64,000 nt of DNA from an uncultured Anaerolineae bacterium (GCA_934216615.1 CAKQCB010000004.1:248001-312000); one strand, 5' to 3'. Shown: positions 1-9,325, counted from the stretch's first letter. Made by a program: numbers and translations. The notes: generated by a model from the sequence alone, not told the origin.

Positions 1-2173
1 TCATTTGAAAACTTTGTTCCGGTGGGAAAACGCCGGGCGCGATCAACGACTGCCCCATGAGCAGGGCATTTGAACTTTCGGCAATCCCAATCACCTCAAG
101 CAGAACGGGTTCAGCGCGTTCATCATTATAAGGTTGTGCGGTGAGCTGTGAGCCAACCTGAATTCCCCAACTGTCAATATACGGGTTCAGATTCGACAGC
201 ACCACATAAGGCATGCCTGTATCGGCGGAGGTTAAATCTCGCCCTGCAACAATCGTGCCAGAAGTGAGATTGGGGTTATCCGTCGTGCGCACCCCAAAGC
301 TCATGGGAACATTTCGGCGCGAGCTGGTGAACGACCCTTGTTCAGGGGAAAGGTCATCGATAGAGACACCATCCACTTCGGTAATGGAGAGGAGCAGTTG
401 TCCCATTTCGGTGCGATATTCGATCCCCTCAATCGAATTGAGTTGGGCATTGAGCAGACCTTGCGCCAGATCGTTATTCAAGATGCTGATGAGGGGGAAA
501 ACCATCACATTCCCACCCATCGACTGCGCCAGTTGAATTTGCAAAACTTCGCGTGTGCCAATCCCCACAAACGTAATCAAGCTCAGCGCGAACATGCCCG
601 CGCTCAACGCTAACATGGTGGTTGCATTACGGATACGACGTGAGGACAAGTTGCGCAACGCCAAGCGCAAATCGACAATGCCGAAGTAAGGCAGCTTGCC
701 CACGATCCAGATCACCACCCAGAGCAGACACACTAAAATCCCCAAGATTAACAGGGTGATCGCGACGCCGATCATGCCTGTGATGATGCTCTGTACGAGG
801 ATGTTGCTAAAGCGCGTATCTTCAAGCCCTGTGACCGGACTGCCGACAATCGAGCCGACAATTGCACCAACCACGATAATGACCAGAAACAGCGCAAAAA
901 TGGAGTGTAAACAACCCGTCGCAGGGATTACCGTTTCGTTCGGGCGTAAAATTGTTGCAGGGCGAACGCGGTTGGCCGTGAGGACGGGTAACACGCCAAA
1001 GACCAGCGTCACCACAATACCGATGGCTAAGCCCAGAAAAACCGCTTCAGGATAAATCGCAACAGGTAAGCGCTGTTGGAGGACGGCTTCGCCAAACCGG
1101 TTGACGATCCCGCCCATCAACACGCCGACGACGGTCCCAAATAGGCTTCCGGCGACGCCGAGCCAAAAGGCTTCAGCCATGAATAACATGGAAATTTGGC
1201 GACCTTTGAGGCCGAAGGTTTTAAAGGCGGCAATCTCATTGGTGCGTCGCCCGACCATCACCAGCATGGTGTTGATGATCCCCACGCCCCCAATCAACAA
1301 TGCGCCTAAGCCCATGATGACGATGAACCGCCCGAACAAATCCCCCACAATTTGATTACGTCGCAAGACATCATCAATCGTGCTGTTTTCGTAGCGGAAC
1401 ATGCCCATGCGCCCGGTGGTCATCTCCACTTCATCGAGGTCGGCATCGGGGGGCAAGGTGATGCTGATGGTGTTGGGTTCGGGCGGAATTTGTAACGTAG
1501 GCGCATCATCAACATGGATGTACGCAAAGCCGAAGAAGGCGGCGAAAATGTCGGTGAGGTTGGCTTCATAGTCGGTCGAAACGATGCCTGTGACGGTGAA
1601 GCGTTCTTCCGTCCCTGTCACGCGCACTTCATCCCCTAGTCGGATATTTTGCGTGTCGGCTAGATTTCGACTGATGACAATCGAACGCGGTTCTGTCAAT
1701 AGGTCGCGCAGTTCTGCGCCTGCGGGTTCTTGAGCAATCACCGGTTCTGTCGGCGGGAAGGTCGCAGGGTCGATCAGCAACGCGCTGACCATCTGCGGTC
1801 TGCCTGCCGTCGTTTCCTCAACCTGTGTCACTTGAAAATTCCCCGCACGGCGGTAACTGCTGACTTGCCCGCCGATCGAATCAATGTATTCTGTGACCTC
1901 TGCCACCAGTGGAAGCGGAATACTTGAGGCTTCAGAATCCGTATCAAAGGCAAAGAGAGAGTTGGTATTCGGAGCGGTGTAGGTGATATCACCATGATTA
2001 CTGGCGCGGGCATTCGTGATGAGTGAATCCGTGATGGCAAAGCCTAAACTACGCAGGGCAACAATGGTGGATACCCCCGCGCCGATGCAGAAAATAGCGA
2101 AGATCGTCCAGCGCTTGTTACGCCATAAGTTTTGCGCGGCGTAACGGAGATAAAAACTAAGGCGAGAGAACAT
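1..2173 (-). CDS. FtsX/MacB-type ABC transporter permease, partial at left edge
   Basis: I translated this by hand from an ATG at 2173; the frame stays open for 724 codons to the window edge, so the C-terminus is missing. The N-terminus (MFSRLSFYLRYAAQNLWRNK) is the basic leader of FtsX permeases, followed by a membrane segment near residues 20-38 and a large extracytoplasmic domain. A block of membrane helices follows near 278-395 and contains GVGIINTMLVMVGRR. More helices follow near 420-530 with a second RLALRNLSSRR repeat, then a second extracytoplasmic domain. This duplicated FtsX layout is typical of long permeases that export lipids, lipoproteins or peptides together with an MJ0796/LolD-type ATPase. 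The ATPase is not in the window and would lie to the left. The substrate is unknown. Confidence 0.88.
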   Translation of the reverse strand, partial: MFSRLSFYLRYAAQNLWRNKRWTIFAIFCIGAGVSTIVALRSLGFAITDSLITNARASNHGDITYTAPNTNSLFAFDTDSEASSIPLPLVAEVTEYIDSIGGQVSSYRRAGNFQVTQVEETTAGRPQMVSALLIDPATFPPTEPVIAQEPAGAELRDLLTEPRSIVISRNLADTQNIRLGDEVRVTGTEERFTVTGIVSTDYEANLTDIFAAFFGFAYIHVDDAPTLQIPPEPNTISITLPPDADLDEVEMTTGRMGMFRYENSTIDDVLRRNQIVGDLFGRFIVIMGLGALLIGGVGIINTMLVMVGRRTNEIAAFKTFGLKGRQISMLFMAEAFWLGVAGSLFGTVVGVLMGGIVNRFGEAVLQQRLPVAIYPEAVFLGLAIGIVVTLVFGVLPVLTANRVRPATILRPNETVIPATGCLHSIFALFLVIIVVGAIVGSIVGSPVTGLEDTRFSNILVQSIITGMIGVAITLLILGILVCLLWVVIWIVGKLPYFGIVDLRLALRNLSSRRIRNATTMLALSAGMFALSLITFVGIGTREVLQIQLAQSMGGNVMVFPLISILNNDLAQGLLNAQLNSIEGIEYRTEMGQLLLSITEVDGVSIDDLSPEQGSFTSSRRNVPMSFGVRTTDNPNLTSGTIVAGRDLTSADTGMPYVVLSNLNPYIDSWGIQVGSQLTAQPYNDERAEPVLLEVIGIAESSNALLMGQSLIAPGVFPPEQSFQM

Positions 2174-2276
2174 AAATTTTCCTGTTTTGATAGGGCATCT
2201 CTAGATAGTTCTAGTATACGCAGACACTTACAGGTTCGTTGTATAGGTCTATCAACTTCTTATGGCGAAACACCCG

Positions 2277-2750
2277 TTATGACGCGGGCGTTTCAGCGGT
2301 GTGCCTACGCTCATCAGGGGGAAGTTCACGCAGATGCGCGTGGAGTTTGGTCAAAGCCTGCGCCAGCGGTTCAGAGAGACCTTCTTTGGTCAAGAGTCGG
2401 CTCACATAAAAGACATCGTTCATATTACTGCTTTGAATGGCGAGGAATCCGTAAGCGCCTTCGTTCCGAATCAAATGCGGATATTCTTGCACCGCGTGGA
2501 AACGCACTGCTTTTAAGATCACGTCTGCGGACATGACGCGCCCTTCAATGGGCTGTGTCCATTGGGTGAGGTCGGTCTGCGATACTGAGGCATTTGCCGT
2601 CACGGCATCGACCAACGCCAGCGTTTCTTTCATCCAGTTGAGCAGTAAAGGATACTGCGCATCACGCGGGTGCGGTGGTGGGCCTTCCCCGCGTAGGGTG
2701 AGTTGAAGGGCTATAAAAAAAGCGCGGACGTAACGCGAAATCGGCGGCAT
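2277..2750 (-). CDS. Conserved hypothetical protein, 157 aa
   Basis: A 157-residue soluble protein with no signal peptide or membrane segment and no motif I recognise. The start is supported by a GAGGGTGAG ribosome binding site 3 nt upstream of the ATG. The gene lies about 100 bp upstream of the FtsX permease on the same strand, so it could be the first gene of that operon. The C-terminal third is rich in helix formers (LSEPLAQALTKLHAHLRELP). The composition and start signal suggest a real gene, but the function is unknown. Confidence 0.6.
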   Translation of the reverse strand: MPPISRYVRAFFIALQLTLRGEGPPPHPRDAQYPLLLNWMKETLALVDAVTANASVSQTDLTQWTQPIEGRVMSADVILKAVRFHAVQEYPHLIRNEGAYGFLAIQSSNMNDVFYVSRLLTKEGLSEPLAQALTKLHAHLRELPPDERRHTAETPAS

Positions 2751-3004
2751 GATCTCACCCTCTTGAACTAGGATAACGACGTATTTTGACTATATCAAAA
2801 GGCATGGGGGATTTCGAGATAGGCTTAAGCTTTCTCTGCGCATCTTCTTCATCAAGGGCACGTACCCATCAGGTAAATTTCTCGCGGGTTTATAGGGGGA
2901 CTTGGGCAGCGCAGATATCCCAATATGAAAAATCTCTATAACGATAGCGCGCAAAATTTCATACAATCAACCCTATAGCATGATGAGGTTTTAAACAAAC
3001 ACTC

Positions 3005-3023
3005 AGCACATTTGTGCTATAAT
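3005..3023 (+). promoter_or_regulatory. Extended -10 promoter for nadK with overlapping palindrome
   Basis: TATAAT at 3018-3023 is directly preceded by TGC, an extended -10 element, about 73 bp upstream of the nadK start. No good -35 box lies 17 bp upstream, as is common for extended -10 promoters. A palindrome AGCACA-TT-TGTGCT (3005-3018) overlaps the left edge of the -10 box and could be an operator. Nothing else is recognisable in the gap 2751-3096. Confidence 0.5.
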
Positions 3024-3096
3024 ATGTCCCATAGCAGGCTAGAGATGGGCGCGTTACACTCACTCTGTTTCTTTATGCTGTCCATAGGAGCATCGA

Positions 3097-4011
3097 TTGT
3101 CCTCATTTCGTCAGGTAGGTGTTCTTGCTCACCCTGCACGTCCACAAACTTTTTCTGTCGCAGAAGAAATCACCCAATCCCTTCAATCACATGGGCTTAA
3201 AACTTGGCAATTTCATCGCTGGGAAAATGACGATGAATTGAATAATGCCCTTGCACAAGTGGATTTGGTGATCGCGATTGGGGGCGACGGCGCCATGCTC
3301 CATGCAGGGCGTGTTTGCGCTCAACATGATGTCCCTGTATTTGGTGTGAACATGGGGCATTTGGGATTTCTGACCGAAGTTCAAGCCGTAGGTGACTGGG
3401 ATAAAGCGCTTCATTCGTTAATGACGGGGCATTGGTGGGTCGAAAAACGCATGATGCTGTCTCTGCAAGCGCGCCGTGAGGATCAGATTTTCGCTCAAGA
3501 GATCGCCTTAAACGACGCGGTTTTAGGACGTGATCAAAATACGCGGATGATCCGCTTAGAGACTTACATCAACCTTGCATGGACGACCACATATCATGCA
3601 GATGCGTTGATTGTGGCGACGGCGACAGGCTCAACCGCGTATGCGCTCGCCAGCGGTGGCCCGATTTTACCCCCCGAACTGCGCAATACGTTGATTGTTC
3701 CGGTCGCCCCTCACTTGAGTTTAGACCGCCCCATCGTCCTGCCCGAAGGCGCGCTCATCGATGTGATGATTCATAAAGAGAGCGTGGGCACAGCGGTTTT
3801 ATGGGCAGACGGCATGAAAGTCTGTGATTTAGTTTCGGGAGATCGTGTCACGATCCGTACCGCCGAAAAGCAAGCTCAATTTATTCGTTTGCGTGAAGAA
3901 GGTTATTTCTACCGTTCTTTGTTAGACCGTTTAGAACCACGTACTGCGACCCCGCCAGATGATGTACACTTAGATTCTTTAGATGGAGACACGCACTTCA
4001 ATGGCAGTTGA
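3097..4011 (+). CDS. nadK: NAD kinase
   Basis: ATP-dependent (or polyphosphate-dependent) NAD kinase that makes NADP in the cytoplasm. The 304-residue length is normal for the family. Signature motifs are the GGDG nucleotide site (residues 62-65), NMGHLGFLTE, and ATATGSTAYALASGGPIL in the C-terminal beta-sandwich domain. Translation most likely starts at TTG 3097: TAGGAG lies 6 nt upstream and no in-frame ATG is better placed. It is the first gene of an operon with a zinc-finger membrane protein, which it overlaps, and recN. Confidence 0.95.
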   Translation: MSSFRQVGVLAHPARPQTFSVAEEITQSLQSHGLKTWQFHRWENDDELNNALAQVDLVIAIGGDGAMLHAGRVCAQHDVPVFGVNMGHLGFLTEVQAVGDWDKALHSLMTGHWWVEKRMMLSLQARREDQIFAQEIALNDAVLGRDQNTRMIRLETYINLAWTTTYHADALIVATATGSTAYALASGGPILPPELRNTLIVPVAPHLSLDRPIVLPEGALIDVMIHKESVGTAVLWADGMKVCDLVSGDRVTIRTAEKQAQFIRLREEGYFYRSLLDRLEPRTATPPDDVHLDSLDGDTHFNGS

Positions 4012-4519
4012 AACCCACCCGCCACTCTCTGATACCCATTTTTGTACGGTCCACCCTGACCGTGAAACGTCCCTGCGCTGTAACAAGTGTGAGCGTTATA
4101 TGTGTGTTCAATGCGCCGTACAAACCTCAGTGGGGTATCGATGCAAAGACTGTGTGCGCGGTATTCAAGATAAATACTTTAGTGCCTCCAGCGCAGATTA
4201 TGTTATTGTTTTTACAGTGTGTTTGGTGCTGGGGGGTATTGGCGCGTATGTGGCGAGTAGAATCGGCTTTTGGCTGATCATCATCTTTTTAGGCGCTCCA
4301 GTCGGGGGCGCGATAGCCGAGATCGCATTACGCTTCACAGGGCGACGACGTGGGCGTTATAGCGCACAGGTAGGGCTTGCTGGATTGGTGCTTGGTGCAT
4401 TGGCCCCTGCATTGATTTTCTGGCTACAAAGCGGTATTTTCCCATTAGACATCACACTTTTATTATTCGCAGGTATTGCAGGCGCAGCGTTATATGCGCG
4501 TTTTAAAATGCGTGGATAA
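4001..4519 (+). CDS. B-box zinc finger membrane protein
   Basis: A 172-residue protein. The N-terminal 50 residues hold a B-box-like zinc-binding cluster: FCTVHPDRETSLRCNKCERY, then MCVQC and YRCKDC, with regularly spaced Cys and His. The rest is membrane-spanning, with about four hydrophobic segments (near 62-80, 85-105, 120-140, 145-165) separated by the basic stretch GRRRGR. B-box/transmembrane proteins of this layout occur in Chloroflexota and Actinobacteria, but their role is not established. The start overlaps the end of nadK by 11 nt. ATG 4001 is preferred over ATG 3983 because only it has a GGAGA upstream. Cotranscription with nadK and recN is likely. Confidence 0.8.
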   Translation: MAVETHPPLSDTHFCTVHPDRETSLRCNKCERYMCVQCAVQTSVGYRCKDCVRGIQDKYFSASSADYVIVFTVCLVLGGIGAYVASRIGFWLIIIFLGAPVGGAIAEIALRFTGRRRGRYSAQVGLAGLVLGALAPALIFWLQSGIFPLDITLLLFAGIAGAALYARFKMRG

Positions 4520-4551
4520 TCCCTCACTTTTATAGGCGAGTTAAAACAGCT

Positions 4552-6309
4552 ATGCTGGAAGAAATCCGTATCCAAAATTTCGCAATCATTGACCAACTCG
4601 ATCTCGGCTTCTCTCGTGGGCTGAATGTGATTACGGGGGAAACTGGCGCGGGGAAGTCAATCATCATCGACGCGGTGGAACTGTTGCTCGGTGGCAAGGC
4701 GGACCCGTCTTTCATCCGTGCTGGCGCAGAGAAAACCGTCGTCGAAGGTATCTTTCAAATTGATAAACGTATTGGGCCGTTCGCAGAAGCCATTTTACAA
4801 CGAGAAGAATTGCTCGACGCGGGCGCTCAAGCGGAAGCGATCATCATCACGCGGGAAGTGCGTTCCAACGGACGCTCGACGGCGCGCATCAACGGCGTGA
4901 CGGTCAACCTCGAAGTCTTGAGCGAGATCGGCGCGTTGCTCGTGGATGTGCATGGTCAAAGTGCGCATTTATCGCTCTTTAAGCCTGTGGCACATCTTGA
5001 TTTATTAGATCGTTTTGCAGGGTTGATGGATGCTCGCGACGCGCTGGCCGCGGTGGTGCATCGCCTTACCGATATTCGACGTGAGAAGAAAAGTTTGATG
5101 AGCGATGATGCCGCCCTCAAACGACGCGCGGACTTGCTCAAACATGAAATTGAAGAAATTGACGCGGCACAGTTGGTCGCGGGTGAAGAAGAAGAACTGC
5201 GCGCTGAACGCAATCGCCTTGCCAACAGTGAACAGCTCGCCCGTTTGAGCGCTGAAAGCGTCACGCTTTTATACGGGGATGATCAAGGCGAAGTCATGTC
5301 AGCTTTAGATGCCCTCGTACAAGTCGAATCGTTGTTACAACGTCTCGCCCAAATCGACCCTGAACTTCAAGACGATTATGATTTAGCGGCTGATGCCGCC
5401 GCCCAAATTGACGACTTAGCCACGTCGATGCGTCGTTACTTGGACAAGGTTGAATTCAACCCTGACCGCCTCGATGAGCTAGAAGAACGGCTTGAGGTGA
5501 TCAATTCCCTCAAACGGCGTTACGGTGGCAGTATCGAATCCATTTTGGATTATGCTGACAAAGCGCGGGTTGAGATCGAAGGCATCGACAACAGCGAAGA
5601 ACGCCTTGAAGAACTGGCGAAATTAGAAGAATCATCGCTGAGGCATATCGGTGAATTGGCCTCGCGCATCAGCAAAGCGCGCGCGGCGGCGGCACAACGT
5701 CTGTCAGCAGGGGTGATCAAAGAATTGGCTGACTTGCGCATGGCGAACGCCCGCTTTGAAGTCGGGCTGTCTCAATCTGATGACCCTTCAGGGTGTTATG
5801 TGGACGATCAACGCCTTGCTTTTAACGACACGGGTATAGATCAAGTTGAATTCTTGATGTCTGCCAACCCGGGCGAACTGTTACGTCCGTTGGCAAAAGT
5901 GGCCTCTGGCGGTGAAGCCGCGCGGATCATGTTGGCGTTAAAGCGTGTCCTCACCCTCGCGGACCAAACCCCCACCTTGATTTTTGATGAAATTGATACC
6001 GGTATTGGTGGGCGTGTAGGAAGTATCGTCGGCGAAAAGTTATGGGACCTCACAGGCGAACATCAAGTGATGGTGGTCACCCATCTGGCGCAGTTGGCAG
6101 GCTATGCAGATAGTCATTATCGCGTCAGCAAACTGACCGATGCAGGACGGACGCATACCGAAATCAGCCCGCTCGCAAACGATCATCAGCGCGTGGAAGA
6201 ATTGGCGGCGATGCTCGGCACGTTCAATGAGAGTGGATTACAGTCGGCCAAAGCGCTGTTGGCGCAAGCCGATGACTATAAACAAACCCGTCGAAGCCTC
6301 GCGGACTAG
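4552..6309 (+). CDS. recN: DNA repair protein RecN
   Basis: SMC-like ATPase that acts early in recombinational repair of double-strand breaks. The 585 residues match the family. The Walker A motif is GETGAGKS near residues 29-36. A long alpha-helical arm region runs from about 150 to 390, the ABC signature is VASGGEAAR, and Walker B is PTLIFDEIDTGIGGRVG. It is the third gene after nadK and the B-box protein, with a 32-nt gap. No LexA-like operator was seen just upstream, so expression probably comes from the nadK promoter. A palindromic repeat follows the stop codon. Confidence 0.96.
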   Translation: MLEEIRIQNFAIIDQLDLGFSRGLNVITGETGAGKSIIIDAVELLLGGKADPSFIRAGAEKTVVEGIFQIDKRIGPFAEAILQREELLDAGAQAEAIIITREVRSNGRSTARINGVTVNLEVLSEIGALLVDVHGQSAHLSLFKPVAHLDLLDRFAGLMDARDALAAVVHRLTDIRREKKSLMSDDAALKRRADLLKHEIEEIDAAQLVAGEEEELRAERNRLANSEQLARLSAESVTLLYGDDQGEVMSALDALVQVESLLQRLAQIDPELQDDYDLAADAAAQIDDLATSMRRYLDKVEFNPDRLDELEERLEVINSLKRRYGGSIESILDYADKARVEIEGIDNSEERLEELAKLEESSLRHIGELASRISKARAAAAQRLSAGVIKELADLRMANARFEVGLSQSDDPSGCYVDDQRLAFNDTGIDQVEFLMSANPGELLRPLAKVASGGEAARIMLALKRVLTLADQTPTLIFDEIDTGIGGRVGSIVGEKLWDLTGEHQVMVVTHLAQLAGYADSHYRVSKLTDAGRTHTEISPLANDHQRVEELAAMLGTFNESGLQSAKALLAQADDYKQTRRSLAD

Positions 6310-6360
6310 GGAGAGGGCGGCGTCTAGCACCTCACCCTATCGGGGTGAGGTGCCTTCACA
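6310..6360. repeat. Short copy of the CACCTCACC repeat family (palindrome)
   Basis: Between the convergent recN and ABC ATPase genes lies a perfect palindrome GCACCTCACCC-TATCG-GGGTGAGGTGC (6327-6353) with 11-bp arms. It is preceded by GAGAGGGCGG, a remnant of the inner hairpin of longer copies found elsewhere in the window. It could act as a bidirectional transcription barrier, although no T-run follows. Confidence 0.75.
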
Positions 6361-7131
6361 TCACAGTGGATTGCTATTGGGGATGGTTTCTTTCAACCCC
6401 GTGATCACCATTTCCACTTCTTCGATGGTCGTTTCCTTTGGGTTGACATCACACACCTTGCGACCGCGACGCATAATCACAATCCGATCCACCACTTGGA
6501 AGACATGATAGATATTGTGCGCGATGAAAATACACGAGTGCCCCGCTTCTCGCGCCCCGCGAATGAAGCGTAACACCCCTTGCGTTTCTTCTACGCCGAG
6601 ATTATTCGTCGGCTCGTCTAAGATGATCAGTTCCGACTCAAAATACATGGCACGCGCAATCGCGATGGATTGACGTTCCCCGCCTGAAAGCGAAGTGATT
6701 GGCGTGTTCGGGTCGATATTTTTGCTAATTCCGACTTGCTTCAACAACCGACGAACTTCCGCTTCCATGAGCGGTTTATCCAGCCGATTGAAGATTTTCG
6801 GCCCGCGTAACGGTTCGCGTCCTAAAAACAGATTGCGCGAGATCGACAGTTGAGGCACCAGCGCGGAATCTTGATAGATCGTTTCAATGCCAAGATTGAT
6901 CGCATCCATCGTGTTTTGGATGCGTACAGGTTGCCCGCGTTTATAGATCGTGCCTCGATCTGCCCTTAAAGCGCCGGAAAGAATTTTGATCAATGTGGAT
7001 TTGCCCGCGCCGTTGTCGCCCAACAAGCCCACAATTTCATTCTGGTTGACGGTAAAATTCACATCGCTTAACGCGCGAACTTTGCCGAAGGATTTCTGAA
7101 TATCTTCCATATGGAAGAGGGGTTGGGTCAT
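6361..7131 (-). CDS. Sugar ABC transporter ATP-binding protein (single-domain, CUT2 type)
   Basis: ATPase subunit of a carbohydrate importer of the ribose/fructose (CUT2) class. It shows Walker A GDNGAGKST, the Q-loop (IYQDSALVP), signature LSGGERQSIAIARAM, Walker B ELIILDEPTNNLG and the H-loop histidine (IAHNIYHVF). At 256 residues it has one ATPase domain, unlike RbsA-type proteins of about 500 residues with two; this resembles FrcA, and two copies would form the dimer. Three nucleotides separate it from the upstream permease gene, so the genes are cotranslated. Confidence 0.92.
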   Translation of the reverse strand: MTQPLFHMEDIQKSFGKVRALSDVNFTVNQNEIVGLLGDNGAGKSTLIKILSGALRADRGTIYKRGQPVRIQNTMDAINLGIETIYQDSALVPQLSISRNLFLGREPLRGPKIFNRLDKPLMEAEVRRLLKQVGISKNIDPNTPITSLSGGERQSIAIARAMYFESELIILDEPTNNLGVEETQGVLRFIRGAREAGHSCIFIAHNIYHVFQVVDRIVIMRRGRKVCDVNPKETTIEEVEMVITGLKETIPNSNPL

Positions 7132-7134
7132 GCG

Positions 7135-8199
7135 TCAGCCTCCAGAATGATTACGGCGTTCAACAGCCGAATGTATGCTCATCATCATCAAGATGATCAC
7201 GCCGATAAACGCATCATAGGCGAGGCCGGGAACGCCCACAAAAATGATCCCATTACGCATGAACCGAAGCAGTAACACACCAATGATCGTGCCGACGATA
7301 GTACCCCGTCCGCCTGAAAGTAATGTCCCGCCAATCACTGTCATGGCGATGACTTCCAGCTCATAGCCAGTGCCGTTATTCGGGTTTGCGGACTGGGTGC
7401 GGATGGCGTTAATGATCCCCGCAAAGCCCGCCAGCACCGCGCTCAAAACAAACAGATAAATACGGGTGCGGTCAATATTGACACCGCGCCCTTTTGCCGC
7501 GACAGGGTTTCCACCTGTCGCCCGCATCCAGTTTCCAAAGCGAGTGCTGAACAAAATATAGTTTAAAACGATGGCGAAAATAATGAACCAAACGAGCGAT
7601 GCAAGAATGGTTACGCCCCCCTCAATGGGTTGAAAACTGCCCACCAACCAGTTCACCAGTGGTGAATCTGCATTCCATGTCCGTTGAGGAAACCCATTGG
7701 TGACATACAGGGCGATGCCGCGCACGATCAAGAGCATGCTGAGGGTGACCAAGAACGAGGAAATTTTCATCTTGGTGACCATCAACCCGCTGAACAAACC
7801 AAACAGCGCAGCGATGATTAACACCGTGACAAACGCCGCCTCGAACGACATCACCCCTTGATTGAATAATGTGAACATGATGACAGGGCAGAATCCGAAG
7901 ATTGACCCGACTGACAGATCAAATTCCCCTGTCGTCAGAAGCATCGTCATCCCTAGCGCGATGATGCCAAGTTCGGGGGTGAAGCTGAGCAGGTTGGTGA
8001 TATTGCGGGCAGATAAGAAGTTCGGGGCGGCCGATGCAAATACAACAATCAAAACGATAAGTAGTAAAAATGGCCCGAATTCACGGGTTGCAAACAAGTG
8101 CCCAATAAAATTTCTGACTTTTGCGATCAAGCCTTGGGGTGGCTCAACACTGAAATCATGATCAGACACAGGTTGTGAAGTCTCTGGCGTAATCGACAT
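7135..8199 (-). CDS. Sugar ABC transporter permease (CUT2 / RbsC family)
   Basis: A 354-residue polytopic membrane protein of the BPD_transp_2 family that forms the channel of a monosaccharide importer. Many hydrophobic helices are present. Family landmarks are TTGEFDLSVGSIFGF in the first half and the conserved GYELEVIAMTVIGGTLLSGGRGT stretch in the second half. The cytoplasmic N-terminus of about 45 residues is hydrophilic. It lies between the binding protein and the ATPase. The 102-nt gap to the binding-protein gene contains a strong hairpin that probably lowers its expression relative to the binding protein. Confidence 0.93.
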   Translation of the reverse strand: MSITPETSQPVSDHDFSVEPPQGLIAKVRNFIGHLFATREFGPFLLLIVLIVVFASAAPNFLSARNITNLLSFTPELGIIALGMTMLLTTGEFDLSVGSIFGFCPVIMFTLFNQGVMSFEAAFVTVLIIAALFGLFSGLMVTKMKISSFLVTLSMLLIVRGIALYVTNGFPQRTWNADSPLVNWLVGSFQPIEGGVTILASLVWFIIFAIVLNYILFSTRFGNWMRATGGNPVAAKGRGVNIDRTRIYLFVLSAVLAGFAGIINAIRTQSANPNNGTGYELEVIAMTVIGGTLLSGGRGTIVGTIIGVLLLRFMRNGIIFVGVPGLAYDAFIGVIILMMMSIHSAVERRNHSGG

Positions 8200-8250
8200 C
8201 CATCTTGGCTTTCAATACAAGTATCTATGATGAGGGAATGTGAGCAAGGA

Positions 8251-8280
8251 ACCATGATCGGTTACGCAACCGATCATGGT
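8251..8280 (-). promoter_or_regulatory. Intercistronic hairpin between sugar-binding protein and permease genes
   Basis: A perfect inverted repeat ACCATGATCGGTT-ACGC-AACCGATCATGGT with 13-bp arms and a 4-nt loop. It sits 21 nt after the stop of the binding-protein gene in the direction of transcription. No T-run follows, so it is more likely a 3-prime mRNA-stabilising or partial attenuation structure than a full terminator. Such hairpins commonly set the excess of binding protein over membrane subunits in ABC operons. Confidence 0.7.
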
Positions 8281-8301
8281 ATAAATTTCGATCAAACGTG
8301 C

Positions 8302-9255
8302 TTAGTTACCCATCGCCGCTTCAAGCTGCGGAATATAGATATCGACGGTGGATGCGTCGTACATGCTCATGGTAAGAATATCAAACGCGGGTGGGGTGCC
8401 ACTTTCTGCCAAAAGCATCAACGAAATTGCGAGATACCCTTGCGAGTTAGGATACTGCCACATCCCCGCTTGGACATACCCTTGTTGAACGGAATTAGCG
8501 GTATCGAGCGAGTTGCCCCAACCCACTACAGGGATATCCCCCGGAGCAAGGCCGACTTGGTCAAATACACGTTGCATGCTTCCGGTCACAAGATCACCCA
8601 AACCGATGATCGCATCGACATTATCAGCATTTGCCAGTAGATAGGTGGTCATGCTGTCCAACGCGGTCGATTGTTCGTACCCTGCATCAAACACTTCATA
8701 GGTGATACCCAACGGATCAAATACGCTGGCGATCCCCATCGTTTCATCTACTTGATAGGTTGCGCCCGGAACTTCGACGGGCATCCAAACAAAATCACCT
8801 TCTGAGACATGGCCGTTATCAACCAAATATTGTGCCCATTGGCGACCGACTTCGACGTTATTTGTGCCGATATAGGCTTCGCGGTTGGTGGCGGCATCGT
8901 CCGAGTTGAACAACACCACCGAAATACCTGCGGCGCGTGCTTCATCAATTAATGCGCCTAGGGTGCCCGGATCAGGGCTGGTTGAGGCGATACCATCTGC
9001 GCCAGCGGCAATCGCGGCAGCCCATGCTTCTTGTTGGGAAGCAACATCATTGCTGTGGAGGGATGTGCGTACTTCTACTCCAAAATCTTCTGCCGCTTGG
9101 TTTGCGCCAGAAAGGGCGAGTACCCAAATCGGATCCGCTTCAGAACCATGTGAAATCCAGTAAAAAACAGGGGTGTCTTCTTGGGCGGTGAGGGGCAGTG
9201 AAATAGCGAGTGTAAGCCCTAATGTGATTGCGGGAAGTAAAAGTTTCTTAAGCAT
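8302..9255 (-). CDS. Sugar-binding protein of ABC importer (RbsB/FrcB-like)
   Basis: A 317-residue extracytoplasmic solute-binding protein of the periplasmic-binding/LacI superfamily. The signal peptide covers about residues 1-24 (MLKKLLLPAITLGLTLAISL) with likely cleavage after LTA. There is no lipobox cysteine. The mature protein has the pentose/hexose-binding layout: ISHGSEADPIWVLALSGANQ at the first strand, AGADGIASTSPDP, and VDAIIGLGDLVTGSMQ in the hinge region. It is first in the importer operon. Ribose, fructose, xylose or a similar monosaccharide is possible; the sequence does not decide which. The start has an AAGGGAACG ribosome binding site. Confidence 0.9.
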   Translation of the reverse strand: MLKKLLLPAITLGLTLAISLPLTAQEDTPVFYWISHGSEADPIWVLALSGANQAAEDFGVEVRTSLHSNDVASQQEAWAAAIAAGADGIASTSPDPGTLGALIDEARAAGISVVLFNSDDAATNREAYIGTNNVEVGRQWAQYLVDNGHVSEGDFVWMPVEVPGATYQVDETMGIASVFDPLGITYEVFDAGYEQSTALDSMTTYLLANADNVDAIIGLGDLVTGSMQRVFDQVGLAPGDIPVVGWGNSLDTANSVQQGYVQAGMWQYPNSQGYLAISLMLLAESGTPPAFDILTMSMYDASTVDIYIPQLEAAMGN

Positions 9256-9325
9256 ATTTCGTTCCCTTATATAAATAAATGAAGGTTATTTTTTATACGT
9301 CCTGAAATTTATATCAATTCCCTAT

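Noticed and set aside
4500-4560. LexA box upstream of recN
   Set aside because: No palindrome of LexA type was seen; recN follows its operon partner by 32 nt.
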